Below, piece by piece: positions 7,252 through 13,788 of a stretch of 24,813 nucleotides of DNA. The stretch is from Prevotella sp. UBA746. GTDB taxonomy: Bacteria > Bacteroidota > Bacteroidia > Bacteroidales > Bacteroidaceae. How positions within the stretch are numbered: position 1 is the stretch's first letter; every line of letters begins with the position of its first letter. A model generated the notes under the pieces. That model ran no database searches. It saw only the letters and a list, made by a program, of their open reading frames with translations, and was not told where the DNA came from. The stretch spans positions 1 to 24,813 of the forward strand of contig DBKQ01000058.1 of assembly GCA_002298545.1 (NCBI GenBank), in the 5' to 3' direction. A program made the translations under genes and the position numbers.

Positions 7252-8514
7252 TTATTCGAACTCTGCTCTTAGCACATTGAGCACATGGTCTACAGTCTCT
7301 TCTTCGAGATCGGCTTTCTCCACAAGCATTTCGCGCGGAGCATTGAGCACAGCCTTTGCTGTATCGAGTCCGATGCCCTTGATAGCGTCGATAATCCACT
7401 GGTCGATTTCGTCGGAGAACTCATCGAGATAGATATCTTCCTCTTCTTCGCCTTCTTTAACTTCACGGAACACATCGATTGTGTATTCTGTCAGCATACT
7501 TGCCAACTTGATGTTCATTCCGCCGCGTCCGATTGCGAGCGACACTTCTTCCGGCTTGAGATAAACCTCAGCCTTGTGGTTTTCCTCATCCACATTGATG
7601 CTTGATACCTTTGCCGGGCTCAGAGCACGCTGGATGAACAGTTTGATGTTTGATGTATAGTTAATTACATCGATATTCTCATTGCAGAGTTCCCTTACGA
7701 TTCCATGTACACGGCTACCTTTCACTCCGACGCATGCTCCAACCGGGTCGATGCGCTCATCGTAGCTCTCAACGGCGATTTTTGCTCTTTCTCCCGGCAT
7801 ACGTGCAATACGCTGCACGGTGATAAGTCCGTCGTTTATTTCCGGTACTTCCTGTTCGAGCAAGCGGCGCAGGAATATCGGACTTGTACGGCTGAGGATA
7901 ATCTTCGGATTATTGTTTTCGTTGTCAACTCGCAGTATGACGGCTCTTACGGCTTCTCCCTTGCGATACTGGTCGCGTGGGATTTGTTCGCCCTTCGGCA
8001 GGATAAGTTCGTTGTTCTCATCGTCAACGAGAAGCACTTCACGCTTCCATACCTGGTATACCTCGGCACTGATAATCTGTCCGACGCGGTCTTTGTATTT
8101 ATTGTAAAGACTGTCATGCTCCAGTTCGAGCACCTTAGATGCCAGAGTTTGGCGCAGGGTGAGGATAGCTCGACGACCGAACTTGCTGAAGTCCACTTTC
8201 TCGCTCACGTCTTCGCCGACCTCATAGTCAGGCTGTATCTTGCGAGCCTCTGTGAGTGTTATCTCCTTGTTCTCGTCGTGTTCCACGCCATCGGCAACCA
8301 CAGTACGGTTGCGGTATATTTCGAAGTCTCCCTTATCCGGATTGACGATAACGTCGAAGTTTTCGTCGCTGCCGAATATTTTTGCGATAACATTGCGGAA
8401 GCTTTCCTCGAGCACGCTCATGAGCGTTGTACGGTCAATGTTCTTTGTCTCCTTAAATTCGCGGAAGGTGTCGACCATGCTTACGGTCTCTTCTTCATTT
8501 TTTCTTGCTGCCAT
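7252..8514 (-). CDS. nusA: Transcription elongation/termination factor NusA
   Basis: The 420-residue protein binds RNA polymerase and modulates pausing, termination and antitermination. In order it shows the N-terminal polymerase-binding domain (about 12-125, with VLEESFRNVIAKIFG and the NPDKGDFEI stretch), an S1 domain (about 130-200), and two KH domains (about 205-345, with VGACVGVKGSRVHGI and LAIGRGGMNIKLAS as GxxG loops). A short acidic C-terminal tail ends the protein; the long acidic repeats of E. coli NusA are absent, as is usual outside Proteobacteria. The start MAARKNEE is only 3 bases after the rimP stop codon, which implies translational coupling. It sits in the conserved rimP-nusA-infB order. 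Confidence 0.97.
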   Translation of the reverse strand: MAARKNEEETVSMVDTFREFKETKNIDRTTLMSVLEESFRNVIAKIFGSDENFDVIVNPDKGDFEIYRNRTVVADGVEHDENKEITLTEARKIQPDYEVGEDVSEKVDFSKFGRRAILTLRQTLASKVLELEHDSLYNKYKDRVGQIISAEVYQVWKREVLLVDDENNELILPKGEQIPRDQYRKGEAVRAVILRVDNENNNPKIILSRTSPIFLRRLLEQEVPEINDGLITVQRIARMPGERAKIAVESYDERIDPVGACVGVKGSRVHGIVRELCNENIDVINYTSNIKLFIQRALSPAKVSSINVDEENHKAEVYLKPEEVSLAIGRGGMNIKLASMLTEYTIDVFREVKEGEEEEDIYLDEFSDEIDQWIIDAIKGIGLDTAKAVLNAPREMLVEKADLEEETVDHVLNVLRAEFE

Positions 8515-8517
8515 AGC

Positions 8518-8988
8518 TTATTTGAAACTTATTAGGTATTTTGTATATTTCACGCTGTTGATATTGAAGGTTTTGTCGACATCTTCTATTGTCGGACGCT
8601 TTGCACCTTCTTTCTTTACTTTCTCTTTAACGGTAATTGTGAAGTCGTCGTTATCCTCAACTGCCTTCAATACTCCTTTCAATTTTTTCCCGTCGGCGTC
8701 AAGCACTTCCACTTCTTTTCCGATGAAGTTGACGTATTGTTGCTTTACTTTGAACGGTTGTCCGAGACCGGCGCTGCCCACTTCGAGTTCATAATCCTCA
8801 TCGTCTCGGTTTAGGTGTTCTTCGATAAAGCGGCTGAGCTGCACGCAATCTTCTATCCACACGCCGTCGGCATGGTCGATTTCCACTACGATTCTGTCAT
8901 CGGAGCTAATTTCGATGTCTACAAGGAAATAGTCTTTATCCTCGAGCCATTGGTTAACTAAATTCTCAACTACGTTTTTGTCTATCAT
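8518..8988 (-). CDS. rimP: Ribosome maturation factor RimP
   Basis: The 156-residue protein acts in 30S subunit assembly. It has the RimP N-terminal alpha/beta domain (about 1-85, with FLVDIEISSDDRIVVEID, then an ELEVGSAGLGQP motif that matches the family's E-V-S-S-P-G-L position) and a C-terminal SH3-like barrel (about 88-156, with GKEVEVLDADGKKLKGVL). It is the first gene of the rimP-nusA-infB operon, with a roughly 120-base leader upstream that contains a GC-rich hairpin. The family name also rests on the gene order, which is nearly universal. Length matches Bacteroidales RimP. Confidence 0.95.
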   Translation of the reverse strand: MIDKNVVENLVNQWLEDKDYFLVDIEISSDDRIVVEIDHADGVWIEDCVQLSRFIEEHLNRDDEDYELEVGSAGLGQPFKVKQQYVNFIGKEVEVLDADGKKLKGVLKAVEDNDDFTITVKEKVKKEGAKRPTIEDVDKTFNINSVKYTKYLISFK

Positions 8989-9009
8989 ATATAAAAAATA
9001 AGTTGTGTT

Positions 9010-9064
9010 GTCCCTCCCTTTGGCTTTAATGTCATCCTTTACAATTTCTCCTTCAGCGAGGGAC
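9010..9064 (-). promoter_or_regulatory. Long-range stem in the rimP leader
   Basis: In the predicted leader RNA, GUCCCUC (9064-9058) can pair with GAGGGAC (9016-9010), a perfect 7-bp stem closing a loop of about 41 bases that ends 21 bases before the rimP start codon. It may expose or hide the start region. Pairing potential is seen; function is inferred. Confidence 0.35.
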
Positions 9065-9076
9065 TTAAAATAAAAT

Positions 9077-9099
9077 GAGGAGCTCCTCCGGGGCTCCCC
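9077..9099 (-). promoter_or_regulatory. Terminator-like hairpin at the start of the rimP leader
   Basis: The minus strand forms a 7-bp stem (GGGGAGC with GCTCCTC, one G-U pair) around a 9-base loop, followed at once by ATTTTATTTT. It sits about 10 bases after the predicted start of transcription of the rimP operon, so it could act as an attenuator. It could equally be a second terminator for gyrB read-through. Confidence 0.5.
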
Positions 9100-9115
9100 A
9101 TTCCACTGAACGCTG

Positions 9116-9147
9116 CAAAGTTAACAATATTTATTAAAGTATGCAAC
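9116..9147 (-). promoter_or_regulatory. Promoter of the rimP-nusA-infB operon
   Basis: On the minus strand GTTG (9147-9144, one mismatch to TTTG) is followed after 20 bases by TAACTTTG (9123-9116), a full match to the Bacteroidetes -7 consensus. It is placed between the gyrB terminator and the leader hairpin. Confidence 0.55.
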
Positions 9148-9164
9148 TGTTTGCGCAATAAAAT

Positions 9165-9201
9165 AGGGCATGATATAGGTTTTTCTTCCTATTCATGCCC
9201 T
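9165..9201 (-). terminator. Terminator of gyrB
   Basis: A stem of 9 bp (AGGGCATGA, 9165-9173, with 9193-9201) continues, after a small bulge, with TAGG/CCTA, and is capped by an A/T-rich loop. On the minus strand it is followed by ATTTTATT. It starts 64 bases past the gyrB stop codon. Confidence 0.7.
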
Positions 9202-9264
9202 TTCTTGTCTTTTATTGGTTGTTTTATGGTTGTCTTGACGGTTCTGAGTTTTCAAGACATTGCC

Positions 9265-11238
9265 TTATGCATCGATGTTAGCATAGGTGGCATTGTCTTC
9301 GATAAACTGTCGGCGCGGCTCTACATCATCACCCATCAGCATAGAGAATATCTCGTCTGCTTCAGCGGCATTTTCGATGTTCACCTGCTTCAGAAGTCGC
9401 GTTTCCGGATTCATTGTGGTATCCCAAAGCTGCTCCGGATTCATCTCTCCCAAACCTTTATAGCGCTGGGTATGTATGTTCTTGTCGTCGTCGACTCCAT
9501 TGCCATACTTGTCGAGGAATGCCTGGCGCTGCTGGTCGGTATAGCAGTATTCCTTCACCTTATTCTTATATGTGCAGAGGTAAAGTGGCGGAGTGGCAAT
9601 ATATAGATGTCCTTCCTGGATTACCTTTGGCATGAATCGATAGAAGAGTGTCATGATGAGTGTGTCGATGTGTGAACCATCGACATCGGCATCGGTCATG
9701 ATGATTATCTTGTCGTAGCGCAGTTTGTCGGTATTTGCCTCTTTGTCGTCTTCGCCGTCAACGCCGAAGCGCACGCCGATACTCTGTATGATATTCATCA
9801 CGGACTCGCTTTCAAATACTTTGTGCCACATTACTTTTTCGACATTGAGGATTTTTCCTCTCAGCGGAAGTATGGCCTGACGATAGCGGTCGCGTCCCTG
9901 TTTTGCCGAACCACCGGCTGAATCTCCCTCGACGAGGAATATCTCGCATTCTTTCGGATCGCGATTAGAGCAGTCGGCAAGTTTTCCCGGCAGTCCGCCT
10001 CCGGTCATCGGGTTCTTGCGCTGCACGCTCTCGCGAGCCTTGCGTGCTGCAATACGTGCTGTAGCTGCAAGTATCACCTTGTCGCAGATTTGCTTTGCCT
10101 CTTTCGGATGCTCCTCGAGATAATAGGTCAGAGCTTCCGACACGGCTTGCTGCACGGCTCCGGCTACTTCGCTATTGCCGAGCTTTGTCTTTGTCTGTCC
10201 TTCAAACTGTGGCTCTGCCACTTTTATAGAGATTACGGCAGTCAGTCCTTCGCGGAAGTCCTCTCCTGCTATCTCGATCTTTGCCTTTTCAATCTGCTTT
10301 GATATTGCAGGATCGTTGTCGGCATATTTCTTCAACGTTCTGGTGAGCGCCATCCTGAAGCCCACGAGATGGGTTCCACCCTCTATGGTATTGATGTTGT
10401 TTACATAGGAGTGTATATTCTCGCTATAGTCCGTATTATACATTATAGCGACTTCGATTGGAATGCCCTGCTTTTCCGTTTTCAGATAAATTACATCATC
10501 AAAGAGATGTGTGCGGTGACGGTCTACGTAACGCACGAATTCCTTGAGTCCCTCTTTGGCATGGAACACTTCCTGACGTGTCTTGCCTTCTTCATCGGGA
10601 CGCATATCGGTAAGGGTGATTGTTATGCCGGCATTCAGATATGCCAGTTCCCTCATGCGCTTTGCGATGATGTCATATTTATATAATGTCGTAGTGAAGA
10701 TTGTTGGATCCGGCCAGAACTGCTGGCGTGTTCCGCGGAGTTCTGTCGTGCCGACTACCTTTACGGGATAGAGTGGTTTTCCCTTTTCGTATTCCTGCTG
10801 ATAGATTTTACCATCGCGGAACACTTGCGACTTCATTCTTGTCGACAAGGCATTCACGCAGCTCACACCTACTCCGTGGAGTCCGCCACTGACCTTATAT
10901 GAGCCTTTATCGAACTTTCCTCCGGCATGAAGCACGGTCATTACCACTTCGAGCGCCGACTTGTGGAGTTTCTTGTGCTCATCTACCGGTATTCCTCGTC
11001 CGTTATCTTGCACGGTTATGGATTCATCCTCGTTTATGGTAACTTCGATATGCGTGCAATAGCCTGCCATTGCCTCATCGATGGAGTTGTCTACCGTTTC
11101 ATTCACGAGGTGATGAAGTCCCTTCTCACTTATATCTCCGATGTACATAGCCGGACGTTTGCGCACGGCTTCCAATCCCTCCAGCACTTGAATGTTGCTG
11201 GCGGAATAATTATTTTCGTTTATTTGATTTTCTGACAT
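9265..11238 (-). CDS. gyrB: DNA gyrase subunit B
   Basis: GyrB is the ATPase subunit of gyrase, which with GyrA introduces negative supercoils. From the chosen start MSENQINENN the protein has 657 residues. The GHKL ATPase domain shows HHLVNETVDNSIDEA at 42-56 and the G-rich lid GGLHGVG. The toprim domain shows EGDSAGG from 437 and DADVDGSH from 516. It ends in the QRYKGLGEMNPEQLW region and C-terminal tail. The ~165-residue insertion of E. coli GyrB is missing, as normal for Bacteroidetes. An upstream in-frame ATG (11265) exists, but it overlaps the likely -7 promoter element at 11263-11270, so the later ATG is preferred. GyrB rather than ParE is favoured by overall similarity and by the QRYKGLGEM context, not proved. 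Confidence 0.93.
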   Translation of the reverse strand: MSENQINENNYSASNIQVLEGLEAVRKRPAMYIGDISEKGLHHLVNETVDNSIDEAMAGYCTHIEVTINEDESITVQDNGRGIPVDEHKKLHKSALEVVMTVLHAGGKFDKGSYKVSGGLHGVGVSCVNALSTRMKSQVFRDGKIYQQEYEKGKPLYPVKVVGTTELRGTRQQFWPDPTIFTTTLYKYDIIAKRMRELAYLNAGITITLTDMRPDEEGKTRQEVFHAKEGLKEFVRYVDRHRTHLFDDVIYLKTEKQGIPIEVAIMYNTDYSENIHSYVNNINTIEGGTHLVGFRMALTRTLKKYADNDPAISKQIEKAKIEIAGEDFREGLTAVISIKVAEPQFEGQTKTKLGNSEVAGAVQQAVSEALTYYLEEHPKEAKQICDKVILAATARIAARKARESVQRKNPMTGGGLPGKLADCSNRDPKECEIFLVEGDSAGGSAKQGRDRYRQAILPLRGKILNVEKVMWHKVFESESVMNIIQSIGVRFGVDGEDDKEANTDKLRYDKIIIMTDADVDGSHIDTLIMTLFYRFMPKVIQEGHLYIATPPLYLCTYKNKVKEYCYTDQQRQAFLDKYGNGVDDDKNIHTQRYKGLGEMNPEQLWDTTMNPETRLLKQVNIENAAEADEIFSMLMGDDVEPRRQFIEDNATYANIDA

Positions 11239-11262
11239 TACTTGGATTGTATTTTCAAGTGG

Positions 11263-11294
11263 CAAAGATAGCTATTTTTATTGACATCTTAAAA
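11263..11294 (-). promoter_or_regulatory. Promoter of gyrB
   Basis: On the minus strand TATCTTTG (11270-11263) fully matches TAnnTTTG; the -33 position about 20 bases upstream reads TTTT, a partial match, and overlaps a small inverted repeat (11294-11311). The predicted transcript start is about 20 bases before the chosen ATG. Confidence 0.5.
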
Positions 11295-11393
11295 CTTTTA
11301 CGGCTAAAAGTGAATTATTCTTGTTCTACTTTAGTAGAAAGCTATCAAAAGTCCCTACGAAAGTAGCCGTATCACTGTGCCGTACTGAAAAAG

Positions 11394-11432
11394 CAAAGGT
11401 GCCACAATCATGTTTTGATTGTAGCACCTTTG
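11394..11432 (-). terminator. Terminator of the tRNA-Glu/rpsT unit
   Basis: A 17-bp stem with one mismatch (11394-11410 with 11416-11432) and a 5-base loop is followed on the minus strand by C and TTTTT. It starts 30 bases past the rpsT stop codon. Confidence 0.9.
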
Positions 11433-11462
11433 TATACTTGTTCAATAACAACAGTTTCGTTA

Positions 11463-11714
11463 TTACAGGCTGTTGATATGAAGAGCCAAGCTTGACTTGA
11501 GGTTTGCGGCCTTATTCTTGTGAATAAGGTTTGTCTTAGCCAATTTGTCAAGAAGCTTCTGTACGCTTGGATACATCTTTACTGCCTCTTCCTTATCTGT
11601 AATAGCGCGCAACTTGCGAACAGCGTTACGCATAGTCTTTGCATAATATCTGTTGTGCAAATTCTTTTTCTTGTCCTGACGGATTCTCTTAATTGATGAT
11701 TTGTGATTTGCCAT
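11463..11714 (-). CDS. rpsT: 30S ribosomal protein S20
   Basis: The 83-residue basic protein opens with MANHKSSIKRIRQDKKKNLH and carries the conserved NKAANLKS segment near the C-terminus, both hallmarks of S20. S20 binds 16S rRNA directly and is an early assembly protein of the 30S subunit. The helical, lysine-rich composition and length fit the family. It starts 27 bases downstream of the tRNA-Glu gene with no promoter or terminator between, so both are probably cut from one transcript. A strong terminator follows. No Shine-Dalgarno sequence is seen before the ATG, as is usual in this phylum. Confidence 0.98.
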   Translation of the reverse strand: MANHKSSIKRIRQDKKKNLHNRYYAKTMRNAVRKLRAITDKEEAVKMYPSVQKLLDKLAKTNLIHKNKAANLKSSLALHINSL

Positions 11715-11741
11715 CTTGTTATTATTCTTTTATTTTATTTG

Positions 11742-11813
11742 TAGTCCCTAGGAGAGTCGAACTCCTCTTTAGAGAATGAAAATCTCTCGTCCTAACCGAT
11801 AGACGAAGGGACC
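11742..11813 (-). tRNA. tRNA-Glu (anticodon UUC)
   Basis: The minus strand folds into a complete 72-base cloverleaf. The acceptor arm is GGTCCCT paired with AGGGACT (one G-U at the end), with discriminator A. The anticodon arm is AGAGA-TTTTCAT-TCTCT, giving anticodon TTC. The T arm is AGGAG-TTCGACT-CTCCT. The CCA end is not encoded (the next bases are CAA), so it must be added after transcription. It lies just upstream of rpsT on the same strand. Confidence 0.97.
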
Positions 11814-11833
11814 ATGACTTGATTTTTGCGGTG

Positions 11834-11865
11834 CAAAGTTACGGCATTTAAATTAATTGCGCAAA
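11834..11865 (-). promoter_or_regulatory. Promoter of the tRNA-Glu/rpsT unit
   Basis: On the minus strand TTTG (11865-11862) is followed after 20 bases by TAACTTTG (11841-11834), a perfect Bacteroidetes -33/-7 pair. Transcription would start about 15 bases before the tRNA 5' end. Confidence 0.7.
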
Positions 11866-11885
11866 TATTTTCAGAAGAAAATGCA

Positions 11886-11953
11886 TTTTTTTGTGTTTTT
11901 CCTATTGTTTTTGCGCTTTTCCCAGTGTTTTTCAGCTGTTTTTTGATACTTTT
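11886..11953. other. Phased T-tracts (predicted curved DNA)
   Basis: Seven T runs of 4 to 7 bases are centred near 11889, 11898, 11910, 11918, 11930, 11941 and 11951. The mean spacing is about 10.4 bases, close to one helical turn. Such phasing causes intrinsic curvature. The region lies between the diverging tRNA-Glu and recO promoters. Confidence 0.55.
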
Positions 11954-11954
11954 G
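11947..11954 (+). promoter_or_regulatory. Possible -7 element of recO
   Basis: TACTTTTG fits TAnnTTTG and ends 8 bases before the preferred recO ATG, so the mRNA would be almost leaderless. No exact TTTG is found at the -33 distance. The surrounding T-richness makes a chance match possible. Confidence 0.35.
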
Positions 11955-11962
11955 CAGTCATT

Positions 11963-12688
11963 ATGCGATTTTGTTCTAATGTAATAATCCTACGAGCCTT
12001 CATGTTCAGCGACACGAAAATGATGGTCGACACGCTCTCTAAGGAGGAGGGCAGAATGTCGTGTGTCATGTCGGTAAGCTCATCAAAAAAGAGCAAGGGG
12101 AAGCGACAGATTTTCCAGCCGCTTTCAATTCTCGAACTTGAGCTCGAGCGAAAAACTCCCGGACAGATTGCCACAATCAAGGACGCCCATATCATCGTTC
12201 CCTTCACATCTATCCCATTTCATCCATACAAGCTGACGATATCCATCTTTCTTGCCGAGTTCCTTTCGAATGCCACGCGCTCGGAACAAGACACAGCTCT
12301 ACTCTACGATTATGTATCGGAGAGCATCCAATGGCTTGACAATGTCAAGGAAGGGTTTTCCAATTTCCATCTCGTCTTCATGATGCGACTTACAAGATTC
12401 ATCGGCTTCTACCCAAACGTCGACGACTATACCGACGGATGCTCTTTCGACTTGCAAAACGGATGCTTCGTCAAGTTCGCCCCTCAGCAAAGAGGATTTC
12501 TCAGCCCGGAAGATACGAAGAAGATGCAACTAATCATGCGCATGAATTATGAGACGATGCGTTTTTTCAAAATGTCGCACACAGAGCGCAACCGGTGTCT
12601 CGACGTCATCCTCGACTTCTACCGTCTTCATGTTCCCGGCTTTCGGGAAATGAAATCGCTTTCTGTTCTTCGAGATATGTTCTCATAA
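11963..12688 (+). CDS. recO: DNA repair protein RecO
   Basis: RecO helps load RecA onto SSB-coated single-stranded DNA in the RecFOR pathway. The 241-residue product matches Bacteroidales RecO in its landmarks: IFQPLSILELELE, then IPFHPYKLTISIFLAEFLSN, SIQWLD, FHLVFMMRLTRFIGFYPN and RMNYETMRFFKMSHTERNRCLDVI, ending KSLSVLRDMFS. The N-terminal OB-fold (about 1-80) is followed by the helical C-terminal domain. A longer frame begins at 11891, but its extra 24 residues come from the phased T-tract region and do not resemble RecO, so the ATG at 11963 is chosen; RecO of this phylum usually has about 240 residues. The gene is divergent from tRNA-Glu and is followed by a hairpin-rich gap. Confidence 0.9.
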   Translation: MRFCSNVIILRAFMFSDTKMMVDTLSKEEGRMSCVMSVSSSKKSKGKRQIFQPLSILELELERKTPGQIATIKDAHIIVPFTSIPFHPYKLTISIFLAEFLSNATRSEQDTALLYDYVSESIQWLDNVKEGFSNFHLVFMMRLTRFIGFYPNVDDYTDGCSFDLQNGCFVKFAPQQRGFLSPEDTKKMQLIMRMNYETMRFFKMSHTERNRCLDVILDFYRLHVPGFREMKSLSVLRDMFS

Positions 12689-12742
12689 TGCGGATATACA
12701 ATTCCCGTTGCCGAAGCATAGCTTTGCAAGTAGTGTTTAATA

Positions 12743-12802
12743 GAAGCACTTTTGGTGCTTGACTGAAGCACTTTTGGTATTCCTGCCAAATACCAAAAGT
12801 GC
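12743..12802. repeat. Hairpin array built from the unit GCACTTTTGGT
   Basis: GAAGCACTTTTGGT occurs at 12743-12756 and again at 12765-12778 (22-base period). The first copy folds into AAGCAC-TTTTG-GTGCTT. The second forms a perfect 14-bp stem (12768-12781 with 12789-12802) around a 7-base loop. There is no T run directly after it, so it is a poor terminator, although it lies just downstream of recO. Confidence 0.7.
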
Positions 12803-12840
12803 AGAACAAGTATACTTTTATTGCCACTTTCGGAAAGTCT

Positions 12841-12860
12841 GTCGTTTTTATATAAACGAC
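12841..12860. repeat. Small hairpin
   Basis: GTCGTTT (12841-12847) pairs perfectly with AAACGAC (12854-12860) around TTATAT. It is one of five hairpins in a row in this gap; an isolated 7-bp stem has little weight alone. Confidence 0.4.
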
Positions 12861-12873
12861 ACGGATAAAGCGG

Positions 12874-12899
12874 GTGAGGGTAAAAACCCTTACCCTCAC
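12874..12899. repeat. GTGAGGGTAA inverted repeat
   Basis: GTGAGGGTAA (12874-12883) and its exact complement (12890-12899) flank a 6-base loop. The right arm is also the left end of the larger repeat unit at 12891-12966, so the two structures compete. Confidence 0.6.
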
Positions 12900-12966
12900 A
12901 CCACCCCTCACATCTTATCTATCTGTGTATCTGCACGTTACACCAAGGTGTGAGGGTGTGAGGGTA
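12891..12966. repeat. Dispersed repeat bounded by TACCCTCAC/GTGAGGGTA (copy 2)
   Basis: This 76-base unit has the same 9-base inverted ends as the unit at 4195-4273, a second CCCTCAC on the left, an ACACC/GGTGT pair in the right half and two overlapping GTGAGGGT copies at the right end. Both units are followed by A-rich sequence. The interior differs between copies, so they are related in plan more than in sequence. Confidence 0.6.
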
Positions 12967-13163
12967 AAATCACCAAAAAAAAATTTTATAACTTCTTCAT
13001 GATTTCACCATTAGGTATACACGATAAAAGGAGTTTTACCCATATCAGCCAACACCACACTAACTATCAAAACGAGCTTTATAAAAATCAAACAGAACCA
13101 GTACAAAAAACAGGGTTTGAAGTAGGCTCTTATCAAAAAAACCGGACCATTTTTGCATTTTTG

Positions 13164-13188
13164 TGGAGTAAAGTGGTGGAGTGTGGGG
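13164..13188 (+). promoter_or_regulatory. MraZ operator: three TGGNG boxes
   Basis: TGGAG (13164), TGGTG (13174) and TGGGG (13184) are direct repeats spaced exactly 10 bases. In E. coli and mycoplasmas MraZ binds several TGGGN repeats separated by 5 bases, the same geometry. The boxes cover the -33 position of the downstream promoter, so bound MraZ would block RNA polymerase. Binding itself is inferred. Confidence 0.65.
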
Positions 13189-13197
13189 AATTTTGTG

Positions 13198-13205
13198 TAA
13201 CTTTG
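13198..13205 (+). promoter_or_regulatory. -7 element of the mraZ/dcw promoter
   Basis: TAACTTTG matches TAnnTTTG exactly, 27 bases before the mraZ ATG. The -33 position falls in the MraZ boxes and is not a clear TTTG, which could suit a regulated promoter. Confidence 0.55.
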
Positions 13206-13232
13206 GAGCCGAAAACCCTTTAATATGTACGT

Positions 13233-13748
13233 ATGCGATTTTTAGGAAACATAGAGGCTAAAGTTGACGCGAAAGGACGAGTGTTCCTTCCGGCAACATT
13301 CCGCAAGGTTTTACAGACTGGCGGAGATGAAAGTCTCGTAATGAGAAAGGACGTCTTTCAGCCCTGTCTCACGCTGTTTCCGGAAAGCGTATGGAACAGA
13401 CAGATGGACGAGTTGCGCTCTAAGCTAAACAGATGGAACAGCGAGCACCAGCGCATATTCCGCCAGTTCGTGTCAGACGTGGAAGCGATAACGCTTGACG
13501 GCAACGGCAGATTCCTGATTCCAAAACGATACATTGAGATGGCGGACATAAAACAGGGAGTCAGATTCATCGGCATGGGGGACTCTATCGAAATCTGGAG
13601 CGAAAAGAACACCGAGAAGCCTTTTATGGAACCTGATGAGTTCGGGGCTGCACTGGAAAGTATCATGACGCAAGGCGGAACGAACTACAGAGAGGATACC
13701 TCGGACAAGAATGAAAGCCAACGAACCGGAAAAGAATCTGGGTTCTGA
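13233..13748 (+). CDS. mraZ: Transcriptional regulator MraZ
   Basis: MraZ is a ring-forming DNA-binding protein that represses the division/cell-wall cluster in other bacteria. The 171-residue product has two SpoVT/AbrB-like halves, each with the DxxxR motif: DAKGR at 12-16 and DGNGR at 89-93, the latter in an LDGNGRFLIP stretch. The C-terminal tail after about residue 145 is polar and probably disordered. It is the first gene of the cluster, directly behind the three TGGNG boxes. An ATG at 13225 is out of frame. The gap to rsmH is 40 bases. Confidence 0.96.
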   Translation: MRFLGNIEAKVDAKGRVFLPATFRKVLQTGGDESLVMRKDVFQPCLTLFPESVWNRQMDELRSKLNRWNSEHQRIFRQFVSDVEAITLDGNGRFLIPKRYIEMADIKQGVRFIGMGDSIEIWSEKNTEKPFMEPDEFGAALESIMTQGGTNYREDTSDKNESQRTGKESGF

Positions 13749-13788
13749 CAAGAAAGCAACAGTTCTCCAATTTAGAAACAAAAAGAAA

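Larger units (their letters stand above)
12689..13232. other. 544-base gap between recO and mraZ
   Basis: No gene is supported here. The left part (12743-12966) is packed with inverted repeats listed separately. The middle (12967-13159) is AT-rich and shows nothing recognisable. The right end (13164-13232) carries the MraZ boxes and the promoter of the cell-wall cluster. A 74-residue open frame at 12999-13223 has no family resemblance and overlaps these sites. Confidence 0.7.

Noticed and set aside
7705..8535. 276-residue open frame on the plus strand
   Set aside because: It is antisense to nusA, whose S1 and KH domains are clear.
11891..11962. N-terminal extension of recO
   Set aside because: The extra residues are encoded by phased T-tracts and are rich in Phe and Cys; RecO homology and normal length fit the ATG at 11963.
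12743..12966. CRISPR array
   Set aside because: The repeats are few, of different types and form nested hairpins without equal-length spacers; no cas genes are present.
12999..13223. 74-residue open frame before mraZ
   Set aside because: It overlaps the MraZ boxes and promoter and shows no recognisable domain.
13711..13788. Earlier start of rsmH inside mraZ
   Set aside because: The added 26 residues are lysine-rich and not part of the family; RsmH begins next to TYHVPVLL.
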